A stretch of 64,000 nt of DNA from Phytophthora quininea (taxonomy: Eukaryota > Oomycota > Peronosporomycetes > Peronosporales > Peronosporaceae): contig JAAVTG010000586.1 of the NCBI GenBank assembly GCA_011947345.1, positions 1 to 64,000 on the forward strand, given 5' to 3'. Position numbers and translations under genes: made by a program. The notes beneath the pieces were generated by a model. That model had not been told where the DNA came from. It made no database searches and saw only the letters and a program-made list of their open reading frames with translations. Below are positions 1 to 11,897 of this stretch, piece by piece (positions within the stretch are counted from its first letter, which is position 1; each line of letters opens with the position of its first letter).

Positions 1-628
1 ATAAATGGCGTATAGGCATGCAAGCGATGGAATTCTTATGTATGATCCTTATTCCTAGTCTGTAACTAGAGGCCTAGCCAGTGCTTCGTTCCGTTTCGAC
101 CTCCTCACTTTACGGGCTTTAATGATAATGACCTCATAGCAGAGTTTTTCCTGTACATATCTCTAGCTCTCACCTTCCTTTTTCTGTCAGAACCTGTATA
201 TTGGAATGCGATCAGCCTTTTCGTCCAGCACTTCCCTATTAATAGGATCACACGAAGATACGCTCTAACTACCACTCTTCACTCTTGGCCTGACTAAACG
301 ACCTCGCGAAGGTCTCTGTTCGCTAGCACGTCAACAGGACAAAACGCTCATCCTGGCCGCTTGGGAAGTCGGGGTGAAATTCAGCTCTGGTTGTATCACC
401 CTTGCAGGGTCTTACTTTGTCCAATCCTTCCTATTCCGCTATTTTATACAAATACCAAGTGCTATATCGGCGGAGCCAGTGAAGCCAAACACCCGAATGA
501 TTAGCGAGGAGGCGTCATTTCACAAATAGCGACCCCTTCAGGATAGTGGCCCACAACAAACCTTCGCATCACGTCGCAATTAATTCAAATCGACCTCCTT
601 TGTTCACCAATGATGGAGGCGAGAAATC

Positions 629-665
629 TAATGACAAATCTGGTGTGGCATCAGATTTGTCATTA
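629..665. repeat. Perfect 14-bp inverted repeat (hairpin)
   Basis: The arm TAATGACAAATCTG (629-642) is matched by its exact reverse complement at 652-665, with a 9-nt loop. A perfect 14-bp stem is unlikely by chance. It is not followed by a T-run or attached to a gene. It could be a remnant of a small inverted-repeat transposon or a hairpin RNA; no function is claimed. Confidence 0.7.
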
Positions 666-1104
666 CTTTCCCTCCCAAACCTTTCGCTGCTGCAAACGCG
701 CCGCTAAAAACCGTACCAATTTTCTCAGCAATCTTCTTCAGCAGTCCATAGACAGTCGATGCAGGAACTAGAGACTTCTAGTAGAAGTCCCCTTCGCCTC
801 TTGTTTCCCCGTTTCATCAATGCGACTTTTCGTCCAGTCATCTATATATCGTCGTCAAAACGAATACCCTCTTGCAACCCCACAGAGATCAAGGCGAGTG
901 CAACAGTGCTAGTAAATTCCACGGTGGTATCATTACTCGCATCGGTACTTGTTTGTTATCATTGCCTAAGCAGCAGTTGGTGAGCCAGCCTGTATGGAAG
1001 TGCTCATCAAATGCTGACTGTCGAAGTAAAACTACACCAGCGATTTGTATGTGCATTTTTTTATTCACTCTAAAGCCGTGACTCTGTGTTCAGTTCATGC
1101 TACA

Positions 1105-1250
1105 TCTTGCACTTTATACATACAGATTCGTGGCTGGTACATCTTAGAGTTTTGTATATCATACATACTCATAGTTATGGCTATTGCATCTGGAAGTTTG
1201 TATATCATACAGATTGGTTGTTATGTCTATGACATCTTAAAGTTTGTTTA
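1105..1250. repeat. Degenerate ~46-bp minisatellite, about three copies
   Basis: The phrase AGTTTGTATATCATAC recurs near 1148 and 1195, and its first bases recur near 1241, giving a period of 46-47 bp. Each unit also carries a variant of 'catctTAgA' at its end. A more diverged unit precedes them from about 1105. Short AT-rich tandem arrays like this often lie within or beside oomycete transposons. Confidence 0.6.
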
Positions 1251-1704
1251 ATACTGGGATGGGAGAGAAGCGTATAGGGTTGGGCCAACTCAACTAGGAT
1301 AAATGTCAACGTTGGTCACTACTGGTAATTAGCAGTACGATATTGCTTCTTTACGTCCATCCTAGTTTGTGTGTATATGCTAACCCGCCAATATTCCCAC
1401 ATATCCATGAGGGCAGATGGCGCGGCTACGAAGCAGGCGCGCTAGATGCCGAGAAAAACATATCATCGATACCGGTATTAAAAAGTTCAATCCCACTTAT
1501 TCGTGTAAATCATTAAAATTTGTATGCATATACTATTTTTAACATATTTTGGTTTGATTTTAAGAGGTTTTCTAGGTTGAGTCTAAGACGCTACAATTTA
1601 TTGTATAGAGAAGAAACATATTGACCAATCAGTGATAAGCAATTACCAGCGCTGAAGTGGAAACGCACGGCAAGGATTCCCTGCCACAGGAGCTCCGCCG
1701 CAAC

Positions 1705-2972
1705 ATGGCGTACTGCTGGAGCGCCATCTCCGGCCGTACAGGTTTATCAGTTGCTGCGAGTAGGGGTCTTGTCTTGGAGGACGGAGAGGACGTTGATACA
1801 ATCTACACGGCACTTACACTAACATTGGAAGGCAACAGGCGCAAGATCGCCTGGCAGAATTCGCTCCGACGAAAACGCGCGGGATCGTTCAAGCGCGTCG
1901 ACTTGGCGCGGGAGCCACACCACCGGTCACAGTGGGAAGGCATCTACGCTGCTGGAAATGATGCAGGCTTCCTGCTGGGAACCGGTTTTCATGTGGCTGG
2001 GTTTCATTTTCTCCTTGAAAATTTTGATGCATTGTGGAAAACGACAAGTATGACGGTGACGTGTCGCGCTGGTCGCGTTATGGAGCGACAACGCGTTGCT
2101 AGAGCAGGTGAAAGGATGTGGACTTCCTCGACTGGACTTGCGGTGGTGCTGTACCATCTTCGTTCAACTTCACCTGATTACATTTTGTCTACAATTTTCT
2201 CGATGACACCTCAGCAATATTCGGCTTATCTTGAATATGGAATTTTCTTGTTGGAGATGGTGCTGTCGAGGATGGACGAGGCGAAAATTCAATGGCCTTC
2301 GTCCGAGCGCGAGTTTTCTGACTTGGCGACCATGGTCCGTCAGAAGTATCCTCGAGTGGCAAAATGTTTTGGATTTATCGATGGAGTAAACTTCCCAATT
2401 GCCGTATCTAAGGACCTGCTCATGACTAACCCATATTTCAATGGATGGAAGTGCACTCATTACGTGTCATCAATTTACGTGTTTGCGCCTACAGGGCTAA
2501 TTATCCACGCGGCGATAAACTCCCCGGCAGCTGGCATGACAGCGACATCGCCAGCGACGTCTACAACAAATTAACAGAGGAAACACCAGAAGGATATTAC
2601 CTCGTGGGTGACAAGGCATTTCCGCACGAGCACGCGCGAGTCCAAGGTCATCTTCACACACCTCTCAAGCGTAATGCTCGTTTGCCAAGACTGCTCAAGG
2701 AAGAAGGCGCTCTAGAAGATTTCCAGGACACCCTCGAATTTAACCGGCAACTTGTGTCGGTCCGCCAAGCAGCAGAGTGGGGAAATCGAGCTCTCGTAGG
2801 TTGCTTTGGACGGCTGAAAGTTCCATTGCCAGCCGGCGATTCAGTCAAACGCGCTCGACTCATTGAATTGTGCATACGACTTCTTCAGGTGCGAACGAGA
2901 ATTGCGGGAATCAACGAGATAAAAATGCCTTTGAGGATCAAGGGCGCGAAAATCGCGAGTACGATGAGATAA
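1705..2972 (+). mobile_element. PIF/Harbinger-type DDE transposase gene with one frame break
   Basis: This encodes a transposase of the DDE_Tnp_4 (PIF/Harbinger-like) superfamily, which cuts and pastes its own element. The first ATG in frame is 1705. Acidic residues typical of the fold are visible in FGFIDGVNFP (near 2375), GSWHDSD (near 2530) and LVGDKAFP (near 2605). They are followed by the family's closing motif, AEWGNRALVGCFGRLK, near 2770-2815. The frame changes once, at the CCCC run 2522-2525; one extra C there joins the two ORFs through INSPGSWHDSD, giving about 420 residues, a normal length. No in-frame stop codons were otherwise noticed, so the gene may be intact. A separate DNA-binding (Myb-like) ORF, which Harbingers often carry, was not seen. 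Terminal repeats were not located. Confidence 0.75.
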
Positions 2973-3649
2973 CTAGAAACCTCAGGTTTGACGGCGTCGA
3001 GGATCGCGCAGTGCGCTTTACGACAGTTACTTTCTTTGACACTCAACTGCTCCTTCCATCTCACTACCTTTTGCTCGATAGCTGCGTGATATTTCCGTCA
3101 GTTCTTGTTCTGCTTACACAGCTCGATGTCAGTACTAATGATCGTCGATCCCCTGGAACGTGTGCTGCCCGTAATGCCGAGAAGATGCTGGTACTGAATC
3201 AGCTGGTATTCTTTAGGCTGCGTCCAGAATTCGTTGCTACTTGATCGAACAGAAAGAGAACTACTGAACTACAGTTCAAAATCTGGGCAACCGTGCTCGA
3301 CACGCTGCCAAACAAAATTTTCACTGTTGTAGGTTGGAATAGACGTCGAATGAGACCAAGAAGAGAGAAACACTCCGCCAGTTGTCAGCGTTTAATATTC
3401 TTCTGGCAAACGTGAGCAATATGCACCTGAAACCTCGCCGTGGAAAGCGTTGAATTGCAGAACGAAACGCTCGCAATCAGACCATATTTCGTCATGCTTT
3501 GAACAGTTATCATCGACATGTATTCAACCGCAACGCGGTTCAGCCAACGCTGCGTCTCGGCTGCAGTTTCCATTAGCTTGGCTATGTCACCTCTCAGGTT
3601 TTGCAAGTTCTCGTCTTGAACACGACGCAGCAGATTAATGTTTTGCTAA
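2973..3649. other. Non-coding spacer between two mobile-element genes
   Basis: Only short ORFs with no recognisable family occur here. It lies between the transposase stop and the end of the minus-strand DUF6818-like relic, and is probably transposon flank. I see no promoter, RNA gene or repeat in it. Confidence 0.4.
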
Positions 3650-4556
3650 TCACGCTATTGAACTTTGATAACCAGCATTGCTGCGGTAGCGATATCGCCC
3701 CTCTTTGACCTCCTGCAGCAATAGCGAGAGTGTCTGCACCAACGGGGCCGCCTCACGATCAGACGCACGGGCGTCCAAATCATCGACAATTGACTCCAGC
3801 GCAGTCATCTGTCTGCGCGTTTTGGGGGTTACCAGCAGCAGCAGCAGCCTCGGGCTCGCCCTCCTCCAGTAGTCGACCCTCTCGGGCAGCGCGGAGCTGG
3901 TCTTCGTCCGTCGGGGTCCGCGTGGTCCCATCCGACAGCACGACCGCAGACATCGCAGCCTTGATTTCTTGGTCCAGAGCCTTTGCATCGAGGACCTCGG
4001 GAGGGCACGTCCCAGTTCTGTTCGGCTTGTAAGCATTGACAAGCTTTTCAAACTTGCGCTGAAGACTGGTGGCCTCGCGGGTGGGGCGTCCTTGGAGATG
4101 AGCATAACTGACATTGTAAAGTGTTTTGACGCGACCCCAATCGGCTGTGGATCGGGAAGCACCCGGCGGACGTACATCAGCAGAACCTTCACGTTCCCTT
4201 GCGTATAGGTCTGAGATCCAGGCTGGCGGCCTCGATTACTACTACTACTAGCGGCTGACTGCTGGAACGCAGCCTGCGGGCTTGCTGGCTGGGAAGACAG
4301 TTGCTGGGAAGCTGTGGTGGACGTCGCCTCCTGTTGTGTTCGTAGAGCAGCACTCCGACGCATGCCGGTCGTGGTCAGCTCGCTCCTGGAAACAGCGCAG
4401 CGTCGTGAGGCTGCGCTGAGGGCCAGTCGACGTCGTCGCCCATGATGGTGCTGGTAGTGAAGACGCGGTGTCTGGCCGTTGCTCGTGGGGCGGGGTAAGT
4501 CCTAGAGTGCTACCAGCGGTCCCATGCATTTCGGCACCTGCGTTGAGCGGCGGCAT
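3650..4556 (-). pseudogene. DUF6818-like gene, frame-broken relic
   Basis: This resembles the DUF6818-type proteins that are multicopy in Phytophthora genomes and linked to mobile DNA. A low-complexity Ser/Gln/Ala N-terminus leads to YTQGNVKVLLMYVRRVLP, the start of the domain. The frame then changes near 4150, after which the expected continuation ADWGRVKTLYN and TSLQRKFEKLVNAY is readable. It returns to the first frame near 3835 for the C-terminal helix (TALESIVDDLDARASD). A third change lies near 4370-4400 at the N-terminus. The first shift can be explained by one missing base, but the return shift needs two missing or one extra base, so true decay is more likely here than at the housekeeping genes. 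The molecular role of the family is not known to me. Confidence 0.6.
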
Positions 4557-4637
4557 CAGCGGTCAATTTGAAGGCGATCTGTGATCTGCGAAAGTACCTT
4601 TTTGCTGGCGTCTGAAAACTCTGTGTCAGTGCGAGAT

Positions 4638-4664
4638 AAAAACCTCACGAGAAGTGAGGTTTTT
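4638..4664. repeat. 11-bp inverted repeat in the spacer before the ABCF2-like gene
   Basis: AAAAACCTCAC and its reverse complement flank a 5-nt loop. The right arm ends in a T-run, so on the plus strand it looks like a stem-loop terminator, although eukaryotic Pol II genes do not use these. The rest of the spacer up to 4873 carries several TAGGTTA-like words (4720-4765) and no gene. Confidence 0.5.
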
Positions 4665-4873
4665 AATGCGCTTGGATAGGCTGGGTTCGCCCAGATTTGG
4701 CAGGTCCGGCGCGGTTAGGATCCTAATCCCACCTAGGTTAGGTTGGACTAGATTAGGTTAAGCTAGGCGGCCGATTCATATTTTAATTTTAATGGCTCTA
4801 AGCCATTTTCGTATTGGTGGCGCCGGCTGCAGACTCCTCCAGACAACGCCCTCGATCTCCACCGCAACCAAAC

Positions 4874-6702
4874 ATGGCGCCGCGAGTCAAGCGAGAGCGC
4901 AAGGGCAAGAAGGAGTCGCGCAAGAAAGCGGCCGAGGAGAAGAAGGCCGCCGAGAAGGCCGAGGCGCTGGAGAACATGAGCCACGCCGACCGCCTGGCCG
5001 AGGAAGGCATCATCGCCACCTGCTCGCACAACGTGCGCTCGGTGCACCGCAACTTCAAGGACATCAACGTGCTGAACTTCAGCATCACGTACTTCGGCAA
5101 GGTGCTCATGGAGGAGTGCGACATCTCGCTCAACTACGGCCGGCGCTACGGCCTCATCGGCCGCAACGGCTCGGGTAAGTCCACCTTCATGAATGTGCTG
5201 GGCGCGCGCGGCATCCCCATCCCGGAGAGCATTGACATCTACCACCTCAAGCACGAGATCGAGGCCAGCGACATGACGGCGCTCGAGGCCGTGCTGTCCG
5301 TGGACGAGGAGCGCAACAAGATCCAGGCCGAGGCCGACGAGCTCTCGGAGCAGATGGCCGACGACTCGCTGAGCGAGGAGGACAGCGAGGCCATCTCCGA
5401 CCGACTCACGGACCTGTACGAGCGGCTCGACGACATGGACGCCGCCACGGCCGAGGTGCGCGCCCGTCAGATTCTAGCTGGTCTGACTTTCTCGGACGCC
5501 ATGATGAACAAGAAGACCCGCGAGTTTTCCGGCGGGTGGCGCATGCGTATCGCTCTCGCCCGTGCTTTGTTCATCCAGCCGACCCTGCTGCTGCTCGATG
5601 AGCCGACCAACCATTTGGACATGGAGGCCGTCGTGTGGCTCGAGGACTACTTGTCCCGTTGGAAGAAGATTCTGCTCATGATTTCCCACTCGCAGGAGTT
5701 CATGAACGAGGTGTGCACCAACATTATCGATCTCAACAACAAAAAGTTGGAGTACTACGCCGGTAACTACGACATCTACGTGCGTACGAAGGCTGAGAAG
5801 GAGGAGAACCAGATGAAGCGCTACAACTGGGAGCAGGACCAGATTAAGCACATGAAGGAGTACATTGCTCGCTTTGGTCACGGTTCTGCCAAGTTGGCTC
5901 GTCAGGCCCAGAGTAAGGAGAAGACCCTCGCCAAGATGGTTCGCGACGGTCTCACGGAGAAGGTCGAGCGCGAGTCTGTGGGTGACTTCAAGTTCCCCAA
6001 CCCAGAGCCGCTGCCGCCTCCGGTGCTCATGTTCCAGAACGTGTCGTTCGGCTACCCGGATTGCCCATTGCTGTACCAAGGCGTCGAAATGGGCCTTGAC
6101 CTCGACTCGCGTGTGGCTCTTGTCGGTGCCAACGGTACGGGAAAGACGACGCTGCTGAAGCTGATCACGGGCGACCTAGTACCCGTCTCGGGTAACGTTC
6201 GGCCGCACAGCAAGCTTCGCATCGCTCGGTTCAGCCAGCACTTTGTCGATGTGCTGGACTTGACCAAGTCGCCGCTCGAGTATTTCGCTCGCTGTTCGAG
6301 ACCAAGTCGGTCGAGGAAGTGCGCAGCTACCTCGGTCGCTACGGTATCACTGGCGACGTGCAGACTCAGATTATGGGCCAGCTCTCTGATGGACAGAAGA
6401 GTCGTGTCGTGTTTGCGTACATGGCTCAGCAGAACGCGCACATGCTGCTGCTCGATGAGCCGACGAACCACTTGGATATGGAGTCGATCGATGCGCTGGC
6501 GCGTGCTATCAACAACTTCAAGGGCGGCATGCTCCTGGTTAGCCACGACATGCGTCTAATTTCGCAGGTGGCCAAGGAGATTTGGCTCGTGGAGAACCAG
6601 GCTATCCGGGTGTACCAGGGCGAGATTTCGGACTTCAAGATGCGTGTCCGCAAGCAGCTCAAGCTGGCGGACAAGGAGCCCGTCAAGGTCGAGGAAGAAT
6701 AA
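4874..6702 (+). CDS. ABCF2: ABC-F family ATPase (ABCF2/ARB1 type)
   Basis: This is a soluble twin-ATPase of the ABC-F family, without membrane segments. ABCF2/Arb1 proteins act in ribosome biogenesis and translation. The start at ATG 4874 opens a Lys/Glu-rich N-terminal tail ([13 protein letters not shown]). The first cassette has Walker [10 protein letters not shown], signature [14 protein letters not shown] and Walker [17 protein letters not shown] charged linker follows. The second cassette has Walker [10 protein letters not shown], signature [13 protein letters not shown] and Walker [16 protein letters not shown]. The LSDGQ form of the second signature is typical of ABCF2. The reading frame breaks near 6288-6292, between LEYFAR and FETKSVEEV; one extra C (CGC CTG TTC) restores it. 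The joined protein is about 610 residues, normal for the family. No intron was seen. The break is probably a sequence error, since everything on both sides is well conserved. Confidence 0.93.
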
Positions 6703-6965
6703 GTTATCCCGTCCTGATGATGGTTGATCGTTCATTAGACGCCACTACAGCGGTGCTGGCTGTAGCAATCGCTCAAGCTCTGGGCAGTTCATATATCCTA
6801 TCCTTGCCAGCAACAACATAGATTGAAAGTAATCAAACCCCTTGCTGCAGTGTTCTTTGGCCTTGCTCATCGGTCCCCGTTATTGGTGTCATCTCCGCCA
6901 TTATCGTAGCGTGACGCTTAGCGATCTTCGCGGCCGGCCAGTCGACATTTATTGTCTTGGCAAGC

Positions 6966-7691
6966 ATGACACAGTGGCTGCTGTCGGCTGTAGTCCTGTT
7001 GATCTCGCTGCTTGATGTCGCTGGGCGGATGAAGCCGATCGACTACGATGCGCTGGAAAAGGCTTGGGAGGCTGGAGACGCTGAAGAAGAGCTGCGTACA
7101 GAGGGGGAGGAGCACTATCGACAACTAGCAGAAAAGTAAGTGGCCCGACTTCGACTGCGCACCTGTGAAAGGCAAGATCGACGACATTGCTCTTCTTTTT
7201 GTTAGGAGCGACGAAGAAGCGAAGGTTCTGGGGCCCCAAATGATCTTCGTGACAATACAAGCCGACTATCCAGCGCCACTTCCTGACATTGCATCGCGCT
7301 GGAAAGAGGTGCGAGCTTATAAGCCAAGGGAACACAATCGCGTACTGAGGTCTTCGTGCAGATGCTGTGGAACGGAGGAGTGGAGGTGAACATGTACGAA
7401 GTTGCCGAGTCCAAGCTGCTTGTTGGCCTGCAGAGAGGCGTCTTTGTCGAAGACGTCATGCGTTTTCTCAAGGATCAGCATGAGGTGAAGGAATATGAGT
7501 GGAATGGTAAAACATATTTGGCGGGTAGCAGCGTGAAGCGCTACCACAAGCGAAAGAAATCGCGTTCAAGAAAAACACGACACCGAAGAGGAAGACACGA
7601 CAAGGAACCGGACGGACTTGAGCGGGGAACTCGTGATTCGAAACGCACCGAGGAAGCCAAAGACAAACGTGAGCGAAACGACGAGCTTTAG
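6966..7691 (+). CDS. MESD-like ER chaperone with NDEL C-terminus
   Basis: Exons 6966-7135, 7206-7308 and 7362-7691 splice in frame into a 200-residue protein. The introns begin GTAAGT and GTGCGA and end TTAG and GCAG. The first 20 residues (MTQWLLSAVVLLISLLDVAG) form a clear signal peptide. The middle carries the MESD domain: a strand QMIFVTIQADY, then SRWKEMLWNGGVEVNMYEV, then VGLQRGVFVEDVMRFLKDQ. MESD/Boca proteins are ER chaperones needed to fold the beta-propeller/EGF modules of LDL-receptor-related proteins. The tail is very basic and ends NDEL, a plausible ER-retrieval signal that fits this location. Oomycetes are not known for LRP receptors, so the client is open. The gene is intact and lies in tandem 263 bp after the ABCF2-like gene, converging on CAND1. 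Confidence 0.8.
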
Positions 7692-7791
7692 GCCGGCAAT
7701 GTTGTTCTCATCCGAAGATACTTAACTGTCGCCGAAAACAGCCACACTTACTTCGCTTCTTGTCGCGTTCAACGAGTTGGACCGGCGTATC

Positions 7792-10700
7792 TTAGCTGCT
7801 CGGGTTCTCATTGCGAATCGATTCCAGCAAAGGTGCCAAAATGCGGTTCTTCTTCGCATTTTCCATCACAGCATGCAGTCTTGGGTGGGAGTCCGCGTCA
7901 CGCACAGCGCTGATGGCGTCGAGCGCACGCAGCGCGCTGCGGATGAGATCCTTCACGCGCTCGACCTCCGGGCCCACCTGATCCTCCTTCACCTTTTTAT
8001 TTACCGTCTTCTCTAGCGGCTCAATCAACGAGTCCAAGGCACCCACGATAGAACCAGGCTGAACAGCGCAGATCTTAATCACGATCTGGTGACTCAGCAT
8101 TTGGATGTCATCCTGGTCACCCAAGCCACGCTTCAACTGGTCGAAGAATTGCGTGATGTCTAGCTGCTGCGGTACCGACTGAATCAGGGTATCCACACAC
8201 GAATAGGCAGCCTTGCGAAGAGGAAGACCATCGTCAACTTTGTGCTTGAACGGACCAAGGTCAACAACGCGCTCCATTTTGATTTCCGTGGTCTTTAGAA
8301 GCACGGGGAAGATGCGTTCGCGAACATACGGCACTAGGTAGTGAGCATGGTGGTGAGCGGCTGTGTTCAGCACCAAAAGTGCAGCCCTTCGCACATGCAG
8401 GTCGTCGTCTTCGAGCGCAGCAAGGAATGAATCAATATGAGTGAAAACCGCATTCACTGCAGATTCTTGTGCTGACGTCGTCATGGCGTATTTCAGACTC
8501 GTCACGGCAGTCCAGCGTGACCAAACCTCAGTAGAACCGCACAGCTGCGTTACAACGGGCATAATCTTGGCACTGTCAGTCGCTGCCAACTTGCCTAAAC
8601 ATTCGCCGACCATGTTGCGCACTCCTTCTTCTTGACGCGAACTCATTTTTTGCAGAACGGGGAGTACACGGTCCACGTACAATGCAAAGCCGTGGTGGGA
8701 ATTCGCGGCGTGGTCAGAGATGACCTCACGTAGCGACGTCAACAACAAATACGAGTTTTCGCCCTGCTCAAGCTTGACCATGATCGTTTCCAGGTACTCT
8801 TCCATGTTGCCGACACAAATGCTTCCAAGCGAGTACGCGGCTGCGGCCTTGACTTCTTCGCCGGGGCTGTTGAAGCATTGCAAAAGAGTCCCCTTCACGT
8901 CCGCATATCCAGCAAGCTTAACCTTGCGACCGAACTCACCAAGCAGTAGAGTGCCAATACTTTGTTCTTTTCGGAATCAGTCTGCGTGATGTCGCCAACA
9001 AATTTGGCAAATGCCACCTTGCGGTTGTCTTCCGTTGTAACAACGCATGTGCCAGCAACACACCTAGCAATGTTCAGCACCGAGTGCTTTGACTCTTCTA
9101 ATGGCGTCGCCATCAGCGCAGAGAAAAGGTCCGAGAAGCTGCTGCCTGGCGCATTTAACTGTGTCAGCTGAGCGAAAAAGCCCTTAAGAGCGTCCAACGT
9201 AGGGCCCTGAAGCATAGAGCTGTGACACAGCTCTAGTGCCTTCACTTGGGTATTTTGCAGCAAAGCGTCTGTTGACGCGACGTGGGGGCAGACTTGGAGA
9301 GCATTAGATACCAGCGTAATGCTCATACGGCACAACTGGAGGTCTACATCGACAACAAGGAGCGAGGCCTCGAGCACCACTTCACATAGCAGGGATTCCG
9401 GCATGTTGGCACCCTTGTTAACGACAAGGTCATTTAAAGTGGCCAACGTTGCTTGCTTCAACGTCCTGGATTGCTGGCGAAGTAGCTGGGCGAGGGTCTG
9501 CGTGCATTCTACGAGTTGGCTGGACATATCAAGGTTCAGCTTCGAACGCGCAATGACTCCAATGGTCTTGATGGATTGAATCCGAGTGATCTCATTATTG
9601 AGGCGCTCCATTAGCAGAGGATAGATCTCCCTGCTCGCGGGTCGAGCTCGTCTCCTGCATAATTACAAACACGTTGTTTACATTAGAAATCGGGTAGCAC
9701 TCCAGCCGTGATCGATGTTACGTACCCAGTACAGCAACAATTTCCCCAATGCTGCTGATAGCTGCTTCTTTAATTTCTTGATCGATGTCGTGCGCTTTCA
9801 AGTTTGGTAGTACTGCTTCAAAGAATGGCACAGCGTACTTCTTGTACGTAGTATCACCGCCGTCGGTGCGAATGATGTGTACAAGCGACTCGATCAATCC
9901 CAACGCTTTCGCAACGGTCTTGTACCAATCGCCCTTTGCGCAAAGCACTGTGACTTGAACAATTGACTCAATGTGCGAGCGAAATGGATCCATCGAGTGT
10001 GTGTCGACGAGGAGTCGTAGGAAGAGCAGCGCATCCAACTTCAGGTCTGAGTGCTTATCCTCCACTGCGTTCAAAATGTTCGGCATCAATAGGCCGATGT
10101 ATTCACCAAGCTTGCCATTTTCCACCGTCGCAAGCTCAGTGAGCATTGCAACCACAGCGCAGCGCGACGGAACAGACGCCTTTGACCCGAATTGCTTGTT
10201 AGCTCCCACAACGATCATGTTTAGGCGCTGTTCCAATTGGGCGACACACGCATTAGACGTCGGTGGGTGCTGGTAAACAGCATTTCCATTCCCGTTGGGG
10301 AGAGTCTTGCGCGTGGCACGCAACAACTCTGCGAACACGCCAAACACGTCGATCCGGACATTCTCTTCGCGCTCTTTAAAGCGGGAAATCAACGTTTGTG
10401 CGCAGTGGACGTAGAGGTGCTCCAAAAGCTCCGATCTGGTCGAAATAATTGCCGTCAGCACACGAAGACTAGCTCGACGGACTTTCCAACTCGTGTCGTC
10501 ATCGTCACTGTAATCACCGTCTTCATCGCTAAATTCGTCCTCTTCTTCCTCCATATCTTCATCTTCATCCGCCGAGTCAACGTAGTTGTAGTTCGGATCG
10601 TACGAAATAAACTGCATCACAAGTTTCAGGATCACCTCCACGTGGGGTGTGATCTCGTTATGGCAGCGGATCATGAACGCCTCGAACGCTTGGAAGCAGT

Positions 10701-11618
10701 TTCCGCGAAGCTCGTCCGAGTCTTCATTCTGCAGCGACTCGTCTTCCGGGCTTCCACAGAACTGCACCAAGATCTTGATCACTGCGTCCAGGTGCTGTCC
10801 GAGACGATGTCCGGCAGTGCGCGACAGCATGCCAATCGTCTGGATCAGTGTGCGTGTGTTGGCCGAGTCGTTGGATCCTTGGATGCCCTTGATCAAATGT
10901 TCAACCAGGCGACTCACCAGCACATCCGACGCCATAACACCCAGAGAGCCCACACAAGCTGTGGCACGCTTGCGCACCAGTGGTGACTCGTCCCCGAGCT
11001 GGACAATGAGCAGCTCCATGATGGTCGCGTGCTCCGTGGCGACGTCGTATCCGAAGCGGCGCAGCAGGTCTGTGAGGATGTCCAGCGTCTCGGCCTTCAC
11101 CGCCGCGTCCTTGTCCTTCCCCAGGCCAATGAGCAGTCGCGAGCAGACGCCCGTGGCCACAGACGCCCCCGTGGCCTGCGAGACGTCGGCCACGATGGTC
11201 TTGAGGCCGATCGAGTAGATGTCGCGCAGCACTGGCTTGCCGTTGAGGATCAGGTCGCAGAGCTTGGCGCTGATGTCCGCCACCTGCGCCACTTGCACTT
11301 TGGTCACCAGCAGCCCCAGGCACTTGACGGCGATGCTCTGCACGTCGTTGGACTTGTCGTCCAGCTGCTTGAGCACGGCGACGCACACTCTGCCAGGGTA
11401 GAGAGACTTGGGGGTCAAAAAGGATCAAACTATACTTGAAGATTGTATGGGAAAGGCACCCACTTGGGCTCGAGGTACGGCCCCAGCTCCACGTCCTTGT
11501 TGAGCTCGCTGCAGAGGTCGGACGTGGCCATGTAGCGCTCGTCCTTGTCAAAGTCCGTGGTCTTGTCCAGCAACTGGGAGATCTTGTCCTCGTTCGCGCG
11601 CATGGCTTCCCCGTTCAC
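7792..11618 (-). CDS. CAND1: CAND1, cullin exchange factor (HEAT repeats)
   Basis: CAND1/TIP120 binds unneddylated cullin-RBX1 and exchanges substrate-receptor modules of SCF ubiquitin ligases. Exon 1 (11464-11618) opens MNGEAMRANEDKISQLLDKT. Exon 2 (9722-11389) holds the first HEAT repeats and the acidic loop typical of CAND1 (DEDMEEEEDEFSDEDGD). Exon 3 starts at 9654, or at 9630 with an alternative in-frame acceptor, and runs to the stop at 7792. Diagnostic C-terminal motifs include DLGPFKHKVDDGLPLRKAA and YSLGSICVGNMEEYL. In exon 3 the frame breaks near 8940-8946, between LALYC and LGEFGRKVKL; one extra base (C in a CC) restores it. Total length is about 1,200 residues, as expected. Convergent with the MESD-like gene, about 100 bp apart, and divergent from the EML-like gene. 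Confidence 0.93.
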
Positions 11619-11897
11619 TTGTCCTTCGGGTCAATTCCAATAATGACAGTATCCTGACGAGTATACACGGGAACCAATACGGACACATGTATCCGGATGG
11701 ATATAGTGTATACCAACTTCAACTTCACGATACTCCTACTCCACGTGCACTTGCGAACAATTCTTCTCCGTCGAGGCCACTACAGCTATCCATTTCAATG
11801 AGGAGCTTTGTCTCCGCCATCATGCGATGAAGAGAGAATTATTTGCGCGACGCTTCCCGTTCCAGCATTTTCGCGATCGACCAGACGCCAACAGGAT

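Larger units (their letters stand above)
1..1656. other. Gene-poor stretch upstream of a transposase
   Basis: No open reading frame here is long or family-like. The short ORFs near 760-1250 show no recognisable domain. Two structured features stand out and are listed separately: a 14-bp hairpin and a degenerate minisatellite. The stretch may include the 5' end of the Harbinger-type element that follows, but I could not define a terminal inverted repeat. Confidence 0.5.

Noticed and set aside
5474..6079. 201-codon minus-strand ORF
   Set aside because: Antisense to the conserved ABCF2 coding region, Leu/Val/His-rich and low in complexity.
10501..10570. Asp/Glu-rich region as a separate gene or repeat
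   Set aside because: It is the acidic loop normal for CAND1.
10237..10986. Long plus-strand ORF of 249 codons
   Set aside because: It lies wholly antisense to CAND1 exon 2 and has no family-like content; it is a shadow of GC-rich codon use.
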